DNA of 64,000 nucleotides. Origin: CBDFNN01 sp965250215 (lineage in GTDB: Bacteria > Bacteroidota > Rhodothermia > Rhodothermales > DATKEJ01). The notes below the pieces were generated by a model. The model was given only the letters and a program-made list of their open reading frames with translations. It did no database searches and was not told where the DNA came from. Position numbers and translations under genes: made by a program. Position 1 is the first letter of the stretch. Each line of letters starts with the position of its first letter. The stretch is from contig CBDFNN010000004.1 in assembly GCA_965250215.1 (NCBI GenBank), positions 3,596,001 to 3,660,000 on the forward strand. Reading direction: 5' to 3'. Shown in pieces: positions 9,140 through 19,075 of this stretch.

Positions 9140-11113
9140 TTATGGAGCCTGGATTGCCTGCCCACTGGCAGGTAACCATACTTGGAGAAAATCTAATGCG
9201 GTCGCACTTCCATTTAGGTTGAAATCTTCAGGTAAATATCCCACTGGCCCCCCGTTATTTGGTAACCAGACATTTAGAATATCGAAGGCAGACACTTCAC
9301 CGTCGCCGTTACCATCTCCTCCCCAAAGACCAAAGATGCCTGGTCCCAGCTCCTGCGTGGCAACGCCACTCGAAGCGTAGACACTTGAAAGCGAATTCGA
9401 GAAATCAAATGCTGAGGATTCATGATTTAACCCCAGACTGCCAGCGGAAGTCACTCCCAAATGATTCCTGTTCCCAACTGTCAAAAAGTACTCACCGGGT
9501 TCATAATGAAAACGAACAAACTCCTCCCCAGCGGGGCTCGCTACCTGACCTTCCTTCTGAACAAAAGCAACTTGCTTAGCCCGAAGAACTGGCTCATCAA
9601 TCGATTTACGGAGTCCAAGCCATACCCAATCAACGATGTCTGGATGATCGTCTAGAAATTCTTGTGAGGCTAGGCTAGTCGGAATTCCATCGTAGGGATG
9701 AGTTAGGGGCAGCAGTCCTTGAGTGTTCAATTCAGTCGACATCGTTGTTTCGCGCCACGCCCCGCTCAAAATAAATTTGACGGAAACAGTCAAGCCAGAA
9801 GGATTTAGGTCTTGCCTCTCATAGGCTCCGATGTCACATCCATCACCAGCCGTTGAATTTGGGAGAGGCGAATCCCAAGGTCTTAACTCATCTCGAAAGT
9901 CTCTTTCATTTGGACCCAGTAGGGAGCAGTCACCTTGATCAATTAATGGGCTGTTGGCAGCTGGCTGTCCTCGGTCGTATTCGAGAATGGGATCAAAATA
10001 AGGAATTATATTGGGATCCGAAATGAGATTATACCGACCATCTATGATCAAGGGAATTGATGAGCTTTCCTCGATGGCAGGATCTCCGATTACCAAAGAG
10101 CTGTGCAATTCCAGATTGCAATCACCCGATGTAGAAATCCCTCCAATGGTTCGCGAATTAACTTGAGATTCCGGAAAACCCAAAATACTCGAGTTATACA
10201 TTTTCAGCTGACCACCTTGACAATTTACAAGTGGTATAGTCGTAGGCAACCAATCAATAAATGAATTCGCTTGCAGAATTGAGTTGGTCACGGTTCCTGA
10301 ACCTGATACATGTGCTATTCCGCCCGCTCCGCCTCCAATTCGACTTCGATCGATAGTGTAGTTGCCTTGCAAATTCCCAAATCCATACCCTGACTCGTAG
10401 TGAGTGCTTTCAATAATTTCAGAATTGGAAATATCTACCGTTGCACCATTGTTTAACAGGCTTAAGCTGAAGCGCGAATCAACAATTGACAGATTACCCG
10501 AGTTTATGTCAACTCCCCCCGGATCGCCTCCAAGCGGGATGTCATCAGTACCGGCTCCAACGCCTCCTCCTATGATCACATCCGTCATTGATACATTCTG
10601 CGTGTCGACAAACTGAGCCACTAAGCCACAGCAGACAGCAAATAACGTTGAATTGTCAATCGAAGCATTTCCGCCCTCTTGATATAAGCATTGTACGTAA
10701 CAGAGAATATGGACATCAACAAGAATCAGCTCTGAATTGTCTGTCAAGCGGAGAATGCCTTCACGATATACATCAAAAGTGCTTTCTAAGAAACTAACAT
10801 TCCGCAGAGTTAAGCTCGCGCCCGAAACGCGAAAAATCACATTAGAAGGGCCATCCAAATCTTCTCTTATGTGTATTCCCTCCTCCCCGCCGTCAATAGT
10901 GATGTCTTTATTGATGGTAGGCGGATCAATAAATGGAACCGAAGAAAGAGTAGGATCGAAGGTAATGGTGCCTCCAGAGTTGATGTTAAGAACCGCACTC
11001 AGAAAAGAACCTTCTCCGAAAGCAAGGTCATTCTGAACAACGATGTAATCCTGCCCTGAGATAATACTCGGGAATATCACTAGAGCTAACAAAAGAGAGA
11101 TGAAACGGAGCAC
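9140..11113 (-). CDS. Secreted beta-helix protein with dockerin-like tail (paralogue 3)
   Basis: First gene of the three-paralogue run, 657 residues, function unknown. It begins with GTG at 11113 and a signal peptide (MLRFISLLLALVIF, ending ISGQ). The layout repeats that of its neighbours: GEGSFLSAV..GGTITF opening, beta-helix-like body, CDIGAYERQ near 428, a VDWVW domain with NRNHL (instead of HRNHL) near 549, and a dockerin-like pair ending in WLPASGQ. It is the most divergent of the three, so the duplication that made the other two is probably younger. Only 21 bases separate its stop from the next gene. An AT-rich stretch with a -10-like sequence lies about 36 bases upstream of the start. 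Confidence 0.8.
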   Translation of the reverse strand: MLRFISLLLALVIFPSIISGQDYIVVQNDLAFGEGSFLSAVLNINSGGTITFDPTLSSVPFIDPPTINKDITIDGGEEGIHIREDLDGPSNVIFRVSGASLTLRNVSFLESTFDVYREGILRLTDNSELILVDVHILCYVQCLYQEGGNASIDNSTLFAVCCGLVAQFVDTQNVSMTDVIIGGGVGAGTDDIPLGGDPGGVDINSGNLSIVDSRFSLSLLNNGATVDISNSEIIESTHYESGYGFGNLQGNYTIDRSRIGGGAGGIAHVSGSGTVTNSILQANSFIDWLPTTIPLVNCQGGQLKMYNSSILGFPESQVNSRTIGGISTSGDCNLELHSSLVIGDPAIEESSSIPLIIDGRYNLISDPNIIPYFDPILEYDRGQPAANSPLIDQGDCSLLGPNERDFRDELRPWDSPLPNSTAGDGCDIGAYERQDLNPSGLTVSVKFILSGAWRETTMSTELNTQGLLPLTHPYDGIPTSLASQEFLDDHPDIVDWVWLGLRKSIDEPVLRAKQVAFVQKEGQVASPAGEEFVRFHYEPGEYFLTVGNRNHLGVTSAGSLGLNHESSAFDFSNSLSSVYASSGVATQELGPGIFGLWGGDGNGDGEVSAFDILNVWLPNNGGPVGYLPEDFNLNGSATALDFLQVWLPASGQAIQAP

Positions 11114-11141
11114 GTGGGAGCACCATTATTTATACCCTAAG

Positions 11142-11156
11142 TATAATGATTATAAT
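11142..11156. promoter_or_regulatory. AT-rich divergent promoter candidate
   Basis: The 265-base divergent interval 11114-11378 separates the minus-strand beta-helix run from the plus-strand RND gene. It contains TATAAT at 11142 and 11151 on the plus strand, and the palindromic ATTATAAT at 11149-11156 also gives TATAAT on the minus strand, 36 bases before the GTG of the beta-helix gene. A TACTTTTG at 11202 fits the Bacteroidota -7 pattern TAnnTTTG for the RND gene. I see no matching -33 element, so both assignments are tentative. Confidence 0.3.
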
Positions 11157-11378
11157 ACTCATTAATAAGGACGGACCTAGCTTTAATGGAAATCGACGTG
11201 GTACTTTTGTATAGAATTGAAGATCTAGTTGAGACCGAATGTGGCAAAACTATCTAGTGTCTTTGACCGTATCTAAGTCTTCGCTTGAAGGCTCGGTATG
11301 ACATTGGGTCACCAAGCCTCCTTAGGACAACAAACCCAGACTCGAATCTCGTAACTCGGAACCCCGAAACTTCTCTCT

Positions 11379-14300
11379 ATGAACCTCACCGACCTTGCGA
11401 TCCAGTACAAAACGAGCGTTGTCATTCTGACAATTGTCCTCGCTTTTGCCGGCCTTGGCAGCTACATCACTCTGCCAAAAGAATCGACTCCCCAGATTGA
11501 AATTCCACTGATTGTAGTCACGACGGTCTATCCGGGAGTAAGTCCTGGTGATATCGAAACTCTAGTTACTCAGCCCATTGAGCGAGAGACGCAGGTCATC
11601 AATGGCATAAAAGAAATTAGATCGACCTCGACTGAAGGTGTATCGACGGTAATAATCGAGTTCGAGCCTCAGATCTCTATCGATGATGCGTTTCAGAAGA
11701 CCAGAGATAAGGTTGATATCGCAAAAGCAGATCTGCCCTCTGATGTTGAAGAACCCATTGTGTCGGAAATCGATTTTTCGGAATTCCCCATCATGTCAAT
11801 CAACCTCACAGGTAACTACTCGCTGACGAAGTTGAAAGAATTGGGCGATGACATGGCGGACGAGATTGAATCCGTTCCTGGCATTCTAGGCGTCGACGTT
11901 TTAGGAGGCCTCGAGAGAGAGGTGAAAGTGAATGTAGACCTGAATCTATTAAAAGGTTACAATCTCAACTTCAATGATATCATCAATACCATTAGGGGCG
12001 AGAATACGACTATTCCTGGTGGTTCGATTGACGTAGATCGATCCAATTATCTCGTTCGAGTTAGCGGTGAAATTGACGATCCACGGCAACTTGAAAACTT
12101 CATCGTAAAGGTACCCGAAGGACTTCCAGGAGAAACCGTCAAACCTCCGATCTACCTAAGAGACATTGCCGATGTCGAGTTTGGCTACAAGGAAAGAGCA
12201 TCCTACTCTCGCTTGACCATTGTAAAGAGAGAAGACGCAGAGGGTATCTACCAGCCTTTACCAGATGATCAAATTCGTGAGACAGATGTCGTCACGTTAA
12301 ACGTTAAAAAACGATCTGGTGAGAACATCTTAGTCGCAGTCGACGGAGTTAAAGAAGTTTTGGATACCTTCCCAGTTCCTGAAGGAACGCTCATCGAAAT
12401 TACCGGAGACACCTCGGTTGAAGTTCGAACCCTCGTGTCAGATCTAGAGAACAACATTATTTCAGGAATGTTTTTTATCATTCTGGTTCTGCTTTTCTTC
12501 CTAGGAATCAGGAACGCCACCTTAGTAGGGATGGCGATCCCACTTTCGATGTTCATCAGTTTCATTATCCTTCAGGTGCTTGGATACACGATGAATTTCA
12601 TCGTCCTATTCTCATTGATTATTGCATTGGGTATGCTGGTGGACAATGCCATTGTGATCATCGAGAATATCTATCGATTCAGGGAAGAAGGCCACTCAAA
12701 CTTTGAAGCAGCGCGACTCGCAACGAAAGAAGTTTCTGGGGCCGTAATAGCTTCAACGGCCACAACCGTAGCTGCCTTTTCGCCAATGTTATTCTGGCCG
12801 GGGATTATCGGAGAGTTCATGGGCTACCTGCCTTTGACTCTGATAATCACATTGATCAGCTCACTCTTTGTTGCCCTCATAATCAATCCCGTACTCACTG
12901 GAATATTTATCCGACTTGATGGAGAAGAAGCCCCGGAGAGAAGCGTCTGGAGCAAGCGCATATCAATCATCGCAACGGTCTTGGTTCTAGCTATGATCGG
13001 CTTGGCCAATCCAATAACACTGGTTGTTCTCGTTGTAGGAGGTGGAAGTTTTTACCTCATACATAAACATCTACTGAAGCCAGTAGGTGATAGATTTGTA
13101 AAAACAGGTCTGCCTCGATTGACTGGTTCTTACAAAGGCTTCCTTGGATGGATGCTGGAGCGCGATTACAATGTAAAACGACCCTTTCTCAGAAATACCT
13201 TCGCATTGTCAGTTTTCACTGTTGGTATCATCTTCCTGATCGTTTCTGCAATAGTTTCTGGTTCTCTAGGCGAGCGATCCGCCATGATCACTCAATACCC
13301 AGGAATGGCCCTCGCCGCGATCGGAGCCATTGGGATCTTGATACACACTATGGAGGCCTTTTTTGTCGGTAAAATGGGAAGTGTCCGACTTGGCTTGGTC
13401 ATTCTTGCCGTTTTCGGTGCCACCTTATTATTCCAAGTATTCACTGGAAAAGACATTGGCCTCGAGGTGATCGGCGCTCTCATGCTGGTTCCTTTCCTAT
13501 CCATCATACTCGGATTACTTGGCAAGTTCTTTTTGAAAAAGGACACCTTAATCCTCACAGACAATCGAGCTAAGCTCATGAATGCGAGCATTGGAATGAT
13601 ATTCTTCATTGGTCTCGTGTTTGCAATCGCGCCAACGGGTGTTGAATTCTTTCCACCATCGGATCCCAACCAAATCGCTCTTGAGATTGATGCCGATCTA
13701 GGCACCAATATCGGTACAAGCAATAGAATGGCGAACACCGCCAAGAACCGAATTGATCGCTGGCTCCAAGATCAGCCGGCATCGAAAGGGAACGTCAAGA
13801 ATGTCCTAGTTCAGGTTGGCGTAGGTGGTGACATTTTCTTTGGTGGAGGAGCCGCCGGACCCGAGCGCGCAAAGGTGACCATGAATATGGTCGACTTTGC
13901 TGAGAGAGACGAGCGGTCCAGCGATACCATTGCAAGACTTCGAGAAGAGATTGGCGGATTCCCAGGTGCAGAAATCGAAATCAGCCAGGACTCACAGGGA
14001 CCTCCAACTGGAGCCCCGGTCAATATCGAGATCACTGGAGAAGATTTTGAGACGATCGTCGAAATCTCGGAATACATCGAGAACACGCTCCAGCAGGCGT
14101 CACTTTCTGGTTCAATTCCAGGCCTTGTAGATATCAAGTCAAATTTGAACTCAGGCCGACCAGAAATGAAGGTTAATATCGATCGCGAGAAAGTCGCCTT
14201 GTTTGGCCTAACTACTTCGCAAGTCGCCTCGACTATTCGAACAGCTATCAACGGCACCGAGGCTAGTAAATTCAGAGATGGAGAGGACGAATATGACATC

Positions 14301-15221
14301 ACTGTTCGACTCAACGAAGTCGATCGAGGTGATTTGGAGAGTCTCAAGAATATGACAATTGCACATGACGGAAATCAGGTTCCTCTGGTTTCCTTGGCCG
14401 ACTTTGAGACAGGAACCGGCCTCGGTTCGGTAACCCGATTGGACCTGCAGCGTGTTGTAACTATCAGAGGAGGAGTCGCACCTGGATTTCAGGCCCCACA
14501 AGTTCTAGCGTTGGTGCAAGGTGAGCTAGAAGATTATGAAGCAAACCTACCTTCGGGATACAGTCTTTCCTATACAGGTGAGAACGAGGAAATGGATGAA
14601 AGTTTCGCATTCCTGACAAGAGCGCTTCTGATTGGCTTGGCCTTGATCTTCATGATCATGATCGCCCAGTTCAACAAAATCAGTGCACCTTTCATAATTA
14701 TGGTGGCCGTCGGTCTTAGCCTTCTTGGAGTGTTGCTCGGTTTGATAATGACAAGGACTTCTTTTGGTCTTATGACTTTCATTGGCGTAATCAGCCTTGC
14801 TGGAATTGTGGTAAATAATTCCATTGTGCTGGTGGACTACATACTTCAATTACAAGAAAGAGGATTGTCCAAAACACAAGCTATTCTTGAAGGTGGAGCA
14901 ACTAGGTTAAGACCTGTTTTGCTTACAGCTCTCACGACGATTCTCGGACTTATCCCATTGACCTTCGGACTCAACATCGATTTCATCGGATTGATCACTG
15001 AATTGAATCCTGACTTTGCAATTGGTTCGGCTAATACACAATTTTGGGGCCCAATGGGAATCGCCATTATTTCTGGATTGAGCTTTGCAACTTTCTTGAC
15101 CTTGGTCATCGTTCCAGTTATGTATTCTCTCTTCGACTCTCTTGCCCGAAAATTGGGTGAAGTCATGAAACCTTCGTCAGCAAATTCGGAAATTGACTTT
15201 ATTCAGGCATCTGGAAAATAG
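11379..15221 (+). CDS. RND-family efflux transporter permease with enlarged membrane domain
   Basis: Inner-membrane proton-driven pump of the RND superfamily, likely partner of the TolC and adaptor proteins at 1272-3965. Seen in the sequence: the N-terminal TM1 and porter domain (YPGVSPGDIETLVTQPIE), the TM4 motif LVDNAIVIIENIYRF near residue 420, the second porter domain, and the C-terminal membrane block with GIVVNNSIVLVDYI. At 1280 residues it is well above the usual 1020-1060. The surplus sits between TM6 and the segment resembling TM7 (about residues 520-740) and adds several hydrophobic stretches. No adaptor is adjacent. The substrate cannot be told from sequence. Confidence 0.92.
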   Translation: MNLTDLAIQYKTSVVILTIVLAFAGLGSYITLPKESTPQIEIPLIVVTTVYPGVSPGDIETLVTQPIERETQVINGIKEIRSTSTEGVSTVIIEFEPQISIDDAFQKTRDKVDIAKADLPSDVEEPIVSEIDFSEFPIMSINLTGNYSLTKLKELGDDMADEIESVPGILGVDVLGGLEREVKVNVDLNLLKGYNLNFNDIINTIRGENTTIPGGSIDVDRSNYLVRVSGEIDDPRQLENFIVKVPEGLPGETVKPPIYLRDIADVEFGYKERASYSRLTIVKREDAEGIYQPLPDDQIRETDVVTLNVKKRSGENILVAVDGVKEVLDTFPVPEGTLIEITGDTSVEVRTLVSDLENNIISGMFFIILVLLFFLGIRNATLVGMAIPLSMFISFIILQVLGYTMNFIVLFSLIIALGMLVDNAIVIIENIYRFREEGHSNFEAARLATKEVSGAVIASTATTVAAFSPMLFWPGIIGEFMGYLPLTLIITLISSLFVALIINPVLTGIFIRLDGEEAPERSVWSKRISIIATVLVLAMIGLANPITLVVLVVGGGSFYLIHKHLLKPVGDRFVKTGLPRLTGSYKGFLGWMLERDYNVKRPFLRNTFALSVFTVGIIFLIVSAIVSGSLGERSAMITQYPGMALAAIGAIGILIHTMEAFFVGKMGSVRLGLVILAVFGATLLFQVFTGKDIGLEVIGALMLVPFLSIILGLLGKFFLKKDTLILTDNRAKLMNASIGMIFFIGLVFAIAPTGVEFFPPSDPNQIALEIDADLGTNIGTSNRMANTAKNRIDRWLQDQPASKGNVKNVLVQVGVGGDIFFGGGAAGPERAKVTMNMVDFAERDERSSDTIARLREEIGGFPGAEIEISQDSQGPPTGAPVNIEITGEDFETIVEISEYIENTLQQASLSGSIPGLVDIKSNLNSGRPEMKVNIDREKVALFGLTTSQVASTIRTAINGTEASKFRDGEDEYDITVRLNEVDRGDLESLKNMTIAHDGNQVPLVSLADFETGTGLGSVTRLDLQRVVTIRGGVAPGFQAPQVLALVQGELEDYEANLPSGYSLSYTGENEEMDESFAFLTRALLIGLALIFMIMIAQFNKISAPFIIMVAVGLSLLGVLLGLIMTRTSFGLMTFIGVISLAGIVVNNSIVLVDYILQLQERGLSKTQAILEGGATRLRPVLLTALTTILGLIPLTFGLNIDFIGLITELNPDFAIGSANTQFWGPMGIAIISGLSFATFLTLVIVPVMYSLFDSLARKLGEVMKPSSANSEIDFIQASGK

Positions 15222-15359
15222 CTCTGATTCGGGCTTGTCTTGACAACGTGGATGTTGGATTATCCCAGACCTTGATGAAGACGGAATGCAAGCGATTGGT
15301 GGATGTCAATCAATACGACAGGCCATCTGCCGAACAATAACCTAACCTGAAGAGCCCAA

Positions 15360-16982
15360 ATGGCTGACTCATCGCGAAGAAATTTTCTCAGATCAGGATT
15401 GATGGCTGGAGTAGCAACAGCAGTTGCACCTACCAGCACAAGCGAACAATTTGATAAACGACAGGGAGTTCTGAGCATGTGGTCCGGAGCGGTGACACCC
15501 AATAGCGCTCAAGTCAAAGCTAGGATGGAGAACGATGGCTCTGTCAGACTCGCTGTTAGTACAAATTCTAACCTAAGTTCTCCGAGCTTCTCTGACTCTG
15601 TATCGGCAAACTTGTCCGACAATTTTCGAGTAGCGACCTTGAACATTGATGGGCTTCAAAGAGATACGGTTTACTACTACGCCATCGAATTTGATGGTAA
15701 CATCGATAGCAGTACCGTTGGCAAACTCAAGACTTTTCCCGCAGGCTCAGGCTCTTTCAAATTCGCCTGTTCATCCTGCGCACAACCCGGCTCCAATAAC
15801 GCCGTGTTTGACATAATTCGAGAACGAGAGCCTCTCTTTTTTCTCCACATGGGAGATCTCCATTACAAAAATATTGGAGTAAACGATCTCGCATCATTCC
15901 GATCCGGATATACAGAAACACTTGCTCTTTCGAAACAGGCGAATCTATTCAGAAATATCCCGATTGTCTACATGTGGGATGATCATGATTACGGCCCGAA
16001 CGATTCAGATTCTACAGCTCCGGGAAAAGAGGCCTCCAGGCTTACTTACCAAGAATTCACCCCCCACTACCCACTCCCTGCTGGCTCAGGAAACGTCCCA
16101 ATCTATCACGCATTCAGCGTTGGTCGAGTACGATTTATTGTTTCGGATCTTCGATCAGAACGAGATACCGTATCAAAGCCCGACGATGCCAATAAAACAA
16201 TGATGGGGTCGGCTCAAAAAGCTTGGTTCAAGAACGAATTGCTAGATGCAAAAAACGTCTACAAAGCTCCAGTTATTTTCTGGGTCAGCACGATGCCCTA
16301 TCTCACCTCTAGTGGTGCTGACGATTGGTCACACTTCCAAACAGAGAGAACGGAGATCGCCAATTTCATAAAAGACAATGCCATTTCTGGCATGCATATT
16401 CTTAGTGGGGATGCACACATGCTCGCTCAGGACGATGGGCGAAATAGCGACTATGCAAGTGGAGGTGGCGCACCGATTCCAATCTTCCAAGCTTCCCCTC
16501 TAAACTCCCCTGGAAGCTTCAAGGGTGGACCATACTCAGTTGGTAATTTCCCTTATGCAAATGACGGTCGAGGCCAATTTGGTCAAATAGAGATTGACGA
16601 TGACGGTGGCTCCAGAGTAGATGTTCGGCTAATTGGTTATAGAGAAAATGATGAGATGCTCCGCATGGAGTTTTCCTATGACACAACTCCGACTCCAATT
16701 GAGGAAGACGAGCTTCCTGAATCGATCCCTAGCATCGACGCCATTTATCCGAATCCCTTCGACAGGGAGTGTAAAATCGAATTCAAGATCACACGATTTG
16801 GTCATGTATCAATCGACGTATTTGACATTCGAGGTCGGCGAGTACGTTCTCTCATAAATGGGCCAGTCGAGAGAGGATTGCATTCGACAGCATTTGAGAC
16901 TAGCCATCTCAGTCCAGGCAGCTACTTTGTTCGACTGGAGTCGAACGGCAGTAGCGTAACGAAGCAGATTATCAAAAACTGA
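15360..16982 (+). CDS. PhoD-like alkaline phosphatase with Tat signal and T9SS sorting tail
   Basis: Predicted secreted metallophosphatase/phosphodiesterase. The N-terminus carries a twin-arginine signal (SRRNFLRSG followed by a hydrophobic Ala/Val stretch). The PhoD core shows metal-binding motifs HMGDLHY, the characteristic WDDHDYGPND and SGDAHM, as in Ca/Fe-dependent PhoD enzymes. The last roughly 75 residues form a type IX secretion (Por) sorting domain: IYPNPF, DVFDIRGRRV, and LSPGSYFVRLE with a lysine-rich end. So export by Tat followed by T9SS surface delivery is inferred. 540 residues. It stands alone, 138 bases after the RND gene, and is convergent with bshA. Phosphate scavenging is plausible but substrate and regulation are not visible. 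Confidence 0.9.
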   Translation: MADSSRRNFLRSGLMAGVATAVAPTSTSEQFDKRQGVLSMWSGAVTPNSAQVKARMENDGSVRLAVSTNSNLSSPSFSDSVSANLSDNFRVATLNIDGLQRDTVYYYAIEFDGNIDSSTVGKLKTFPAGSGSFKFACSSCAQPGSNNAVFDIIREREPLFFLHMGDLHYKNIGVNDLASFRSGYTETLALSKQANLFRNIPIVYMWDDHDYGPNDSDSTAPGKEASRLTYQEFTPHYPLPAGSGNVPIYHAFSVGRVRFIVSDLRSERDTVSKPDDANKTMMGSAQKAWFKNELLDAKNVYKAPVIFWVSTMPYLTSSGADDWSHFQTERTEIANFIKDNAISGMHILSGDAHMLAQDDGRNSDYASGGGAPIPIFQASPLNSPGSFKGGPYSVGNFPYANDGRGQFGQIEIDDDGGSRVDVRLIGYRENDEMLRMEFSYDTTPTPIEEDELPESIPSIDAIYPNPFDRECKIEFKITRFGHVSIDVFDIRGRRVRSLINGPVERGLHSTAFETSHLSPGSYFVRLESNGSSVTKQIIKN

Positions 16983-17036
16983 GAATTCTCGCCTCTAGTC
17001 TCTGGCTTCTAGCTTTCAGTCTCTATTTCCCAACCT

Positions 17037-18182
17037 CTAGACCAAAGCCGTCATTTTTGCGATTGCCTTTTCGTAAGTCTTCTCATAGATCGGTACTACG
17101 CTTCCGATGTCGAAATTGACGACTGCGCGTTCGCGAGCCGCCTTAGACATTTTCACTTTGAGCTCACTGTCATTCAAGATAAGGAGCGATTTAGCGACCA
17201 TATCGTCGATGTCACCTAGCTCGCATAAGAAGCCAGTTTCACCGTGCACATTGAGTTCTGGAAGTCCTCCAATATTGCTGGAGACGACAGGCACCTCACA
17301 TGACATGGCCTCAAGGGCCGCAAGTCCAAAGGTCTCTGACTCACTCGGCATGAGGAATAAATCAGCGATAGAAAGTATCTCTTCCACTGGTTCTTGCTTA
17401 CCTAGAAAACGTATATCGCTGCAAACGCCAAGCTCTCGGCATAAGACTTCAGTCGCTGGTCTCTCAGGACCATCCCCCACCAAAAGCAATTTGGCTTTGA
17501 CTCCAGCCGCCCTTATGCCGGCAAAAGTGTGAACAACGTCCTGAGTCCGCTTCACCTTCCTAAAGTTTGAAACATGAACAATTACATGCTCGCCGTCGGG
17601 GCAGATAGCCTCCCGAAAATGGTTTCGATCCAGCCGAGAGAACCTCTTAGTATCGACAAAATTCGGAATAACGCCGATTTCGGTTTCGATATCAAAATAG
17701 TCTAAAGTTGTCCTTCGCAAATATTCTGACACTGCCGTGACTCCATCGCTCTCGTTGATGGAATAGGTAACAACTGGAGAATAAGAAGCATCCTGACCCA
17801 CAATAGTAATATCAGTCCCATGGAGAGTTGTCACTACCGGGATATTCTTACCTTTACCTCTCAAGATACTTCGAGCAAGAACTGCACTTGTCGCATGAGG
17901 TACCGCATAATGGACATGAAGGATGTCGAGGTCTTCGTAAAGAGCGACGTCAACCATCTTTGAGGTCAGAGCGAGTGAGTAGGGTGGGTACTCAAAAAGC
18001 GGGTAGGTATTGACTGTTACTTCGTGAAAAAAGGTATTCCCAGATAGGTGATTGTAGCGTTGTGGCGGTGCGTAGGCGATAAAATGAATTTCATGATTTC
18101 GTTCTGCCAAAGCCTTTCCCAGCTCCGTTGCGAGAACTCCAGAACCTCCAAAGGTGGGATAACAAGTAATACCGATTTTCAT
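17037..18182 (-). CDS. bshA: N-acetyl-alpha-D-glucosaminyl L-malate synthase BshA
   Basis: GT4-family glycosyltransferase for the first step of bacillithiol synthesis, joining GlcNAc from UDP-GlcNAc to L-malate in the cytoplasm. The 381-residue protein shows the BshA-specific N-terminus (CYPTFGGSGVLATELGKAL, FHEVTV, YPLFEYPPYSLAL), the HVHYAVPHA and TLHGTDI segments, and the GT4 C-terminal domain with SESETFGLAALEAMSCEVPV. Bacillithiol is known from many Bacteroidota. BshB and BshC are not in the window. The gene is monocistronic here, convergent with the phosphatase and divergent from a small outer-membrane protein gene. Confidence 0.92.
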   Translation of the reverse strand: MKIGITCYPTFGGSGVLATELGKALAERNHEIHFIAYAPPQRYNHLSGNTFFHEVTVNTYPLFEYPPYSLALTSKMVDVALYEDLDILHVHYAVPHATSAVLARSILRGKGKNIPVVTTLHGTDITIVGQDASYSPVVTYSINESDGVTAVSEYLRRTTLDYFDIETEIGVIPNFVDTKRFSRLDRNHFREAICPDGEHVIVHVSNFRKVKRTQDVVHTFAGIRAAGVKAKLLLVGDGPERPATEVLCRELGVCSDIRFLGKQEPVEEILSIADLFLMPSESETFGLAALEAMSCEVPVVSSNIGGLPELNVHGETGFLCELGDIDDMVAKSLLILNDSELKVKMSKAARERAVVNFDIGSVVPIYEKTYEKAIAKMTALV

Positions 18183-18391
18183 AGAAGCAGTTTAGCGGGT
18201 TTTGGCATCACTGCCTAATTAGAATAGCACTTGTGGAAATTGAAACAGACCCAGCCAAGCTTGGTTGCAAAACCACAACATCCTCCGTCTTGTCGAATTT
18301 TACCCTCGGGCTTTTTACACCTCAAAGGGCCGAACTGATTTCGCCAAAGTGGAGACATAAGTTTAAGAGAGTCTTTTTCATTTTTGTTACA

Positions 18392-19075
18392 ATGTCCTCG
18401 TCAATAAAAGAATCAATTTTCATTGTCCTCCTTCTGGGTCTCGGACTATTGCTACCAAGTAATGAGTCCATGGCTCAGCTTTCTTTTGGGCTATCCGGTG
18501 GACTAAATTACGGCGGATTTGATGACATAGAACTAGGAGACAGCGGCGCGACATACGATGCTCGAAGTGGCTATCACATCGGCGGTTTCGTTGATGTATC
18601 AGCAGGTCCTCTTGCTCTTCGACCTGGAATCTATTATCTCAACGTCGGGGCAATATTCAGTGGCATTAGAGACAATACGGCTGAGAAAACTCTTGTCAAC
18701 GGTGTTGTAACTAATGACTATCTAATAGAAACGGATCGATTTGATCTTGAATTCATCTCGGTCCCGATAGATGTGAGGCTCCGAATGGGCCTCCCCTTCC
18801 TGGCACCTTATATATTCGGCGGACCAGAACTCAGATTCAGATCAGATTCCGCGGTGGATGAGTATATAGACAACGTCAAGCCTTTCAATCTTTCCGGAAA
18901 CGCTGGAGTTGGGATGGAGATTAATATCGGCTACATGAGACTTATGCCGGAGCTTCGCTACGCATTCGACATTAGCGGCTGGACTGGAGACGATCTCGAA
19001 ATAGCTGGGCGGACATTTTCTACCGGCGAGCACATTTTGAATTCAATTCTGCTAAGAGTTGGTCTGGTTTTTTAG
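18392..19075 (+). CDS. Outer-membrane beta-barrel protein (PorT/porin-like family)
   Basis: Small outer-membrane barrel of unknown role. The start at 18392 gives MSSSIKESIF plus a hydrophobic signal ending ESMAQ; a GTG at 18233 in the same frame would add 53 residues that do not look like protein. The mature part (about 200 residues) alternates polar and aromatic residues, opens with SFGLSGGLNYGG, includes HIGGFVDVSAGPLALRPGIYY, and ends with RVGLVF, a terminal Phe typical of outer-membrane barrels. The pattern resembles the outer-membrane beta-barrel (PorT-type) family common in Bacteroidota. Predicted single-gene unit; the 190 bases before porX show no gene. Confidence 0.75.
   Translation: MSSSIKESIFIVLLLGLGLLLPSNESMAQLSFGLSGGLNYGGFDDIELGDSGATYDARSGYHIGGFVDVSAGPLALRPGIYYLNVGAIFSGIRDNTAEKTLVNGVVTNDYLIETDRFDLEFISVPIDVRLRMGLPFLAPYIFGGPELRFRSDSAVDEYIDNVKPFNLSGNAGVGMEINIGYMRLMPELRYAFDISGWTGDDLEIAGRTFSTGEHILNSILLRVGLVF

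Noticed and set aside
13292..14347. Long antisense ORFs inside the RND gene
   Set aside because: No recognisable domains, and they lie opposite strongly supported RND coding sequence.
16983..17036. Pyrimidine-rich CTCTAG-type repeats between the phosphatase and bshA
   Set aside because: Short and imperfect; no hairpin, array or gene structure.
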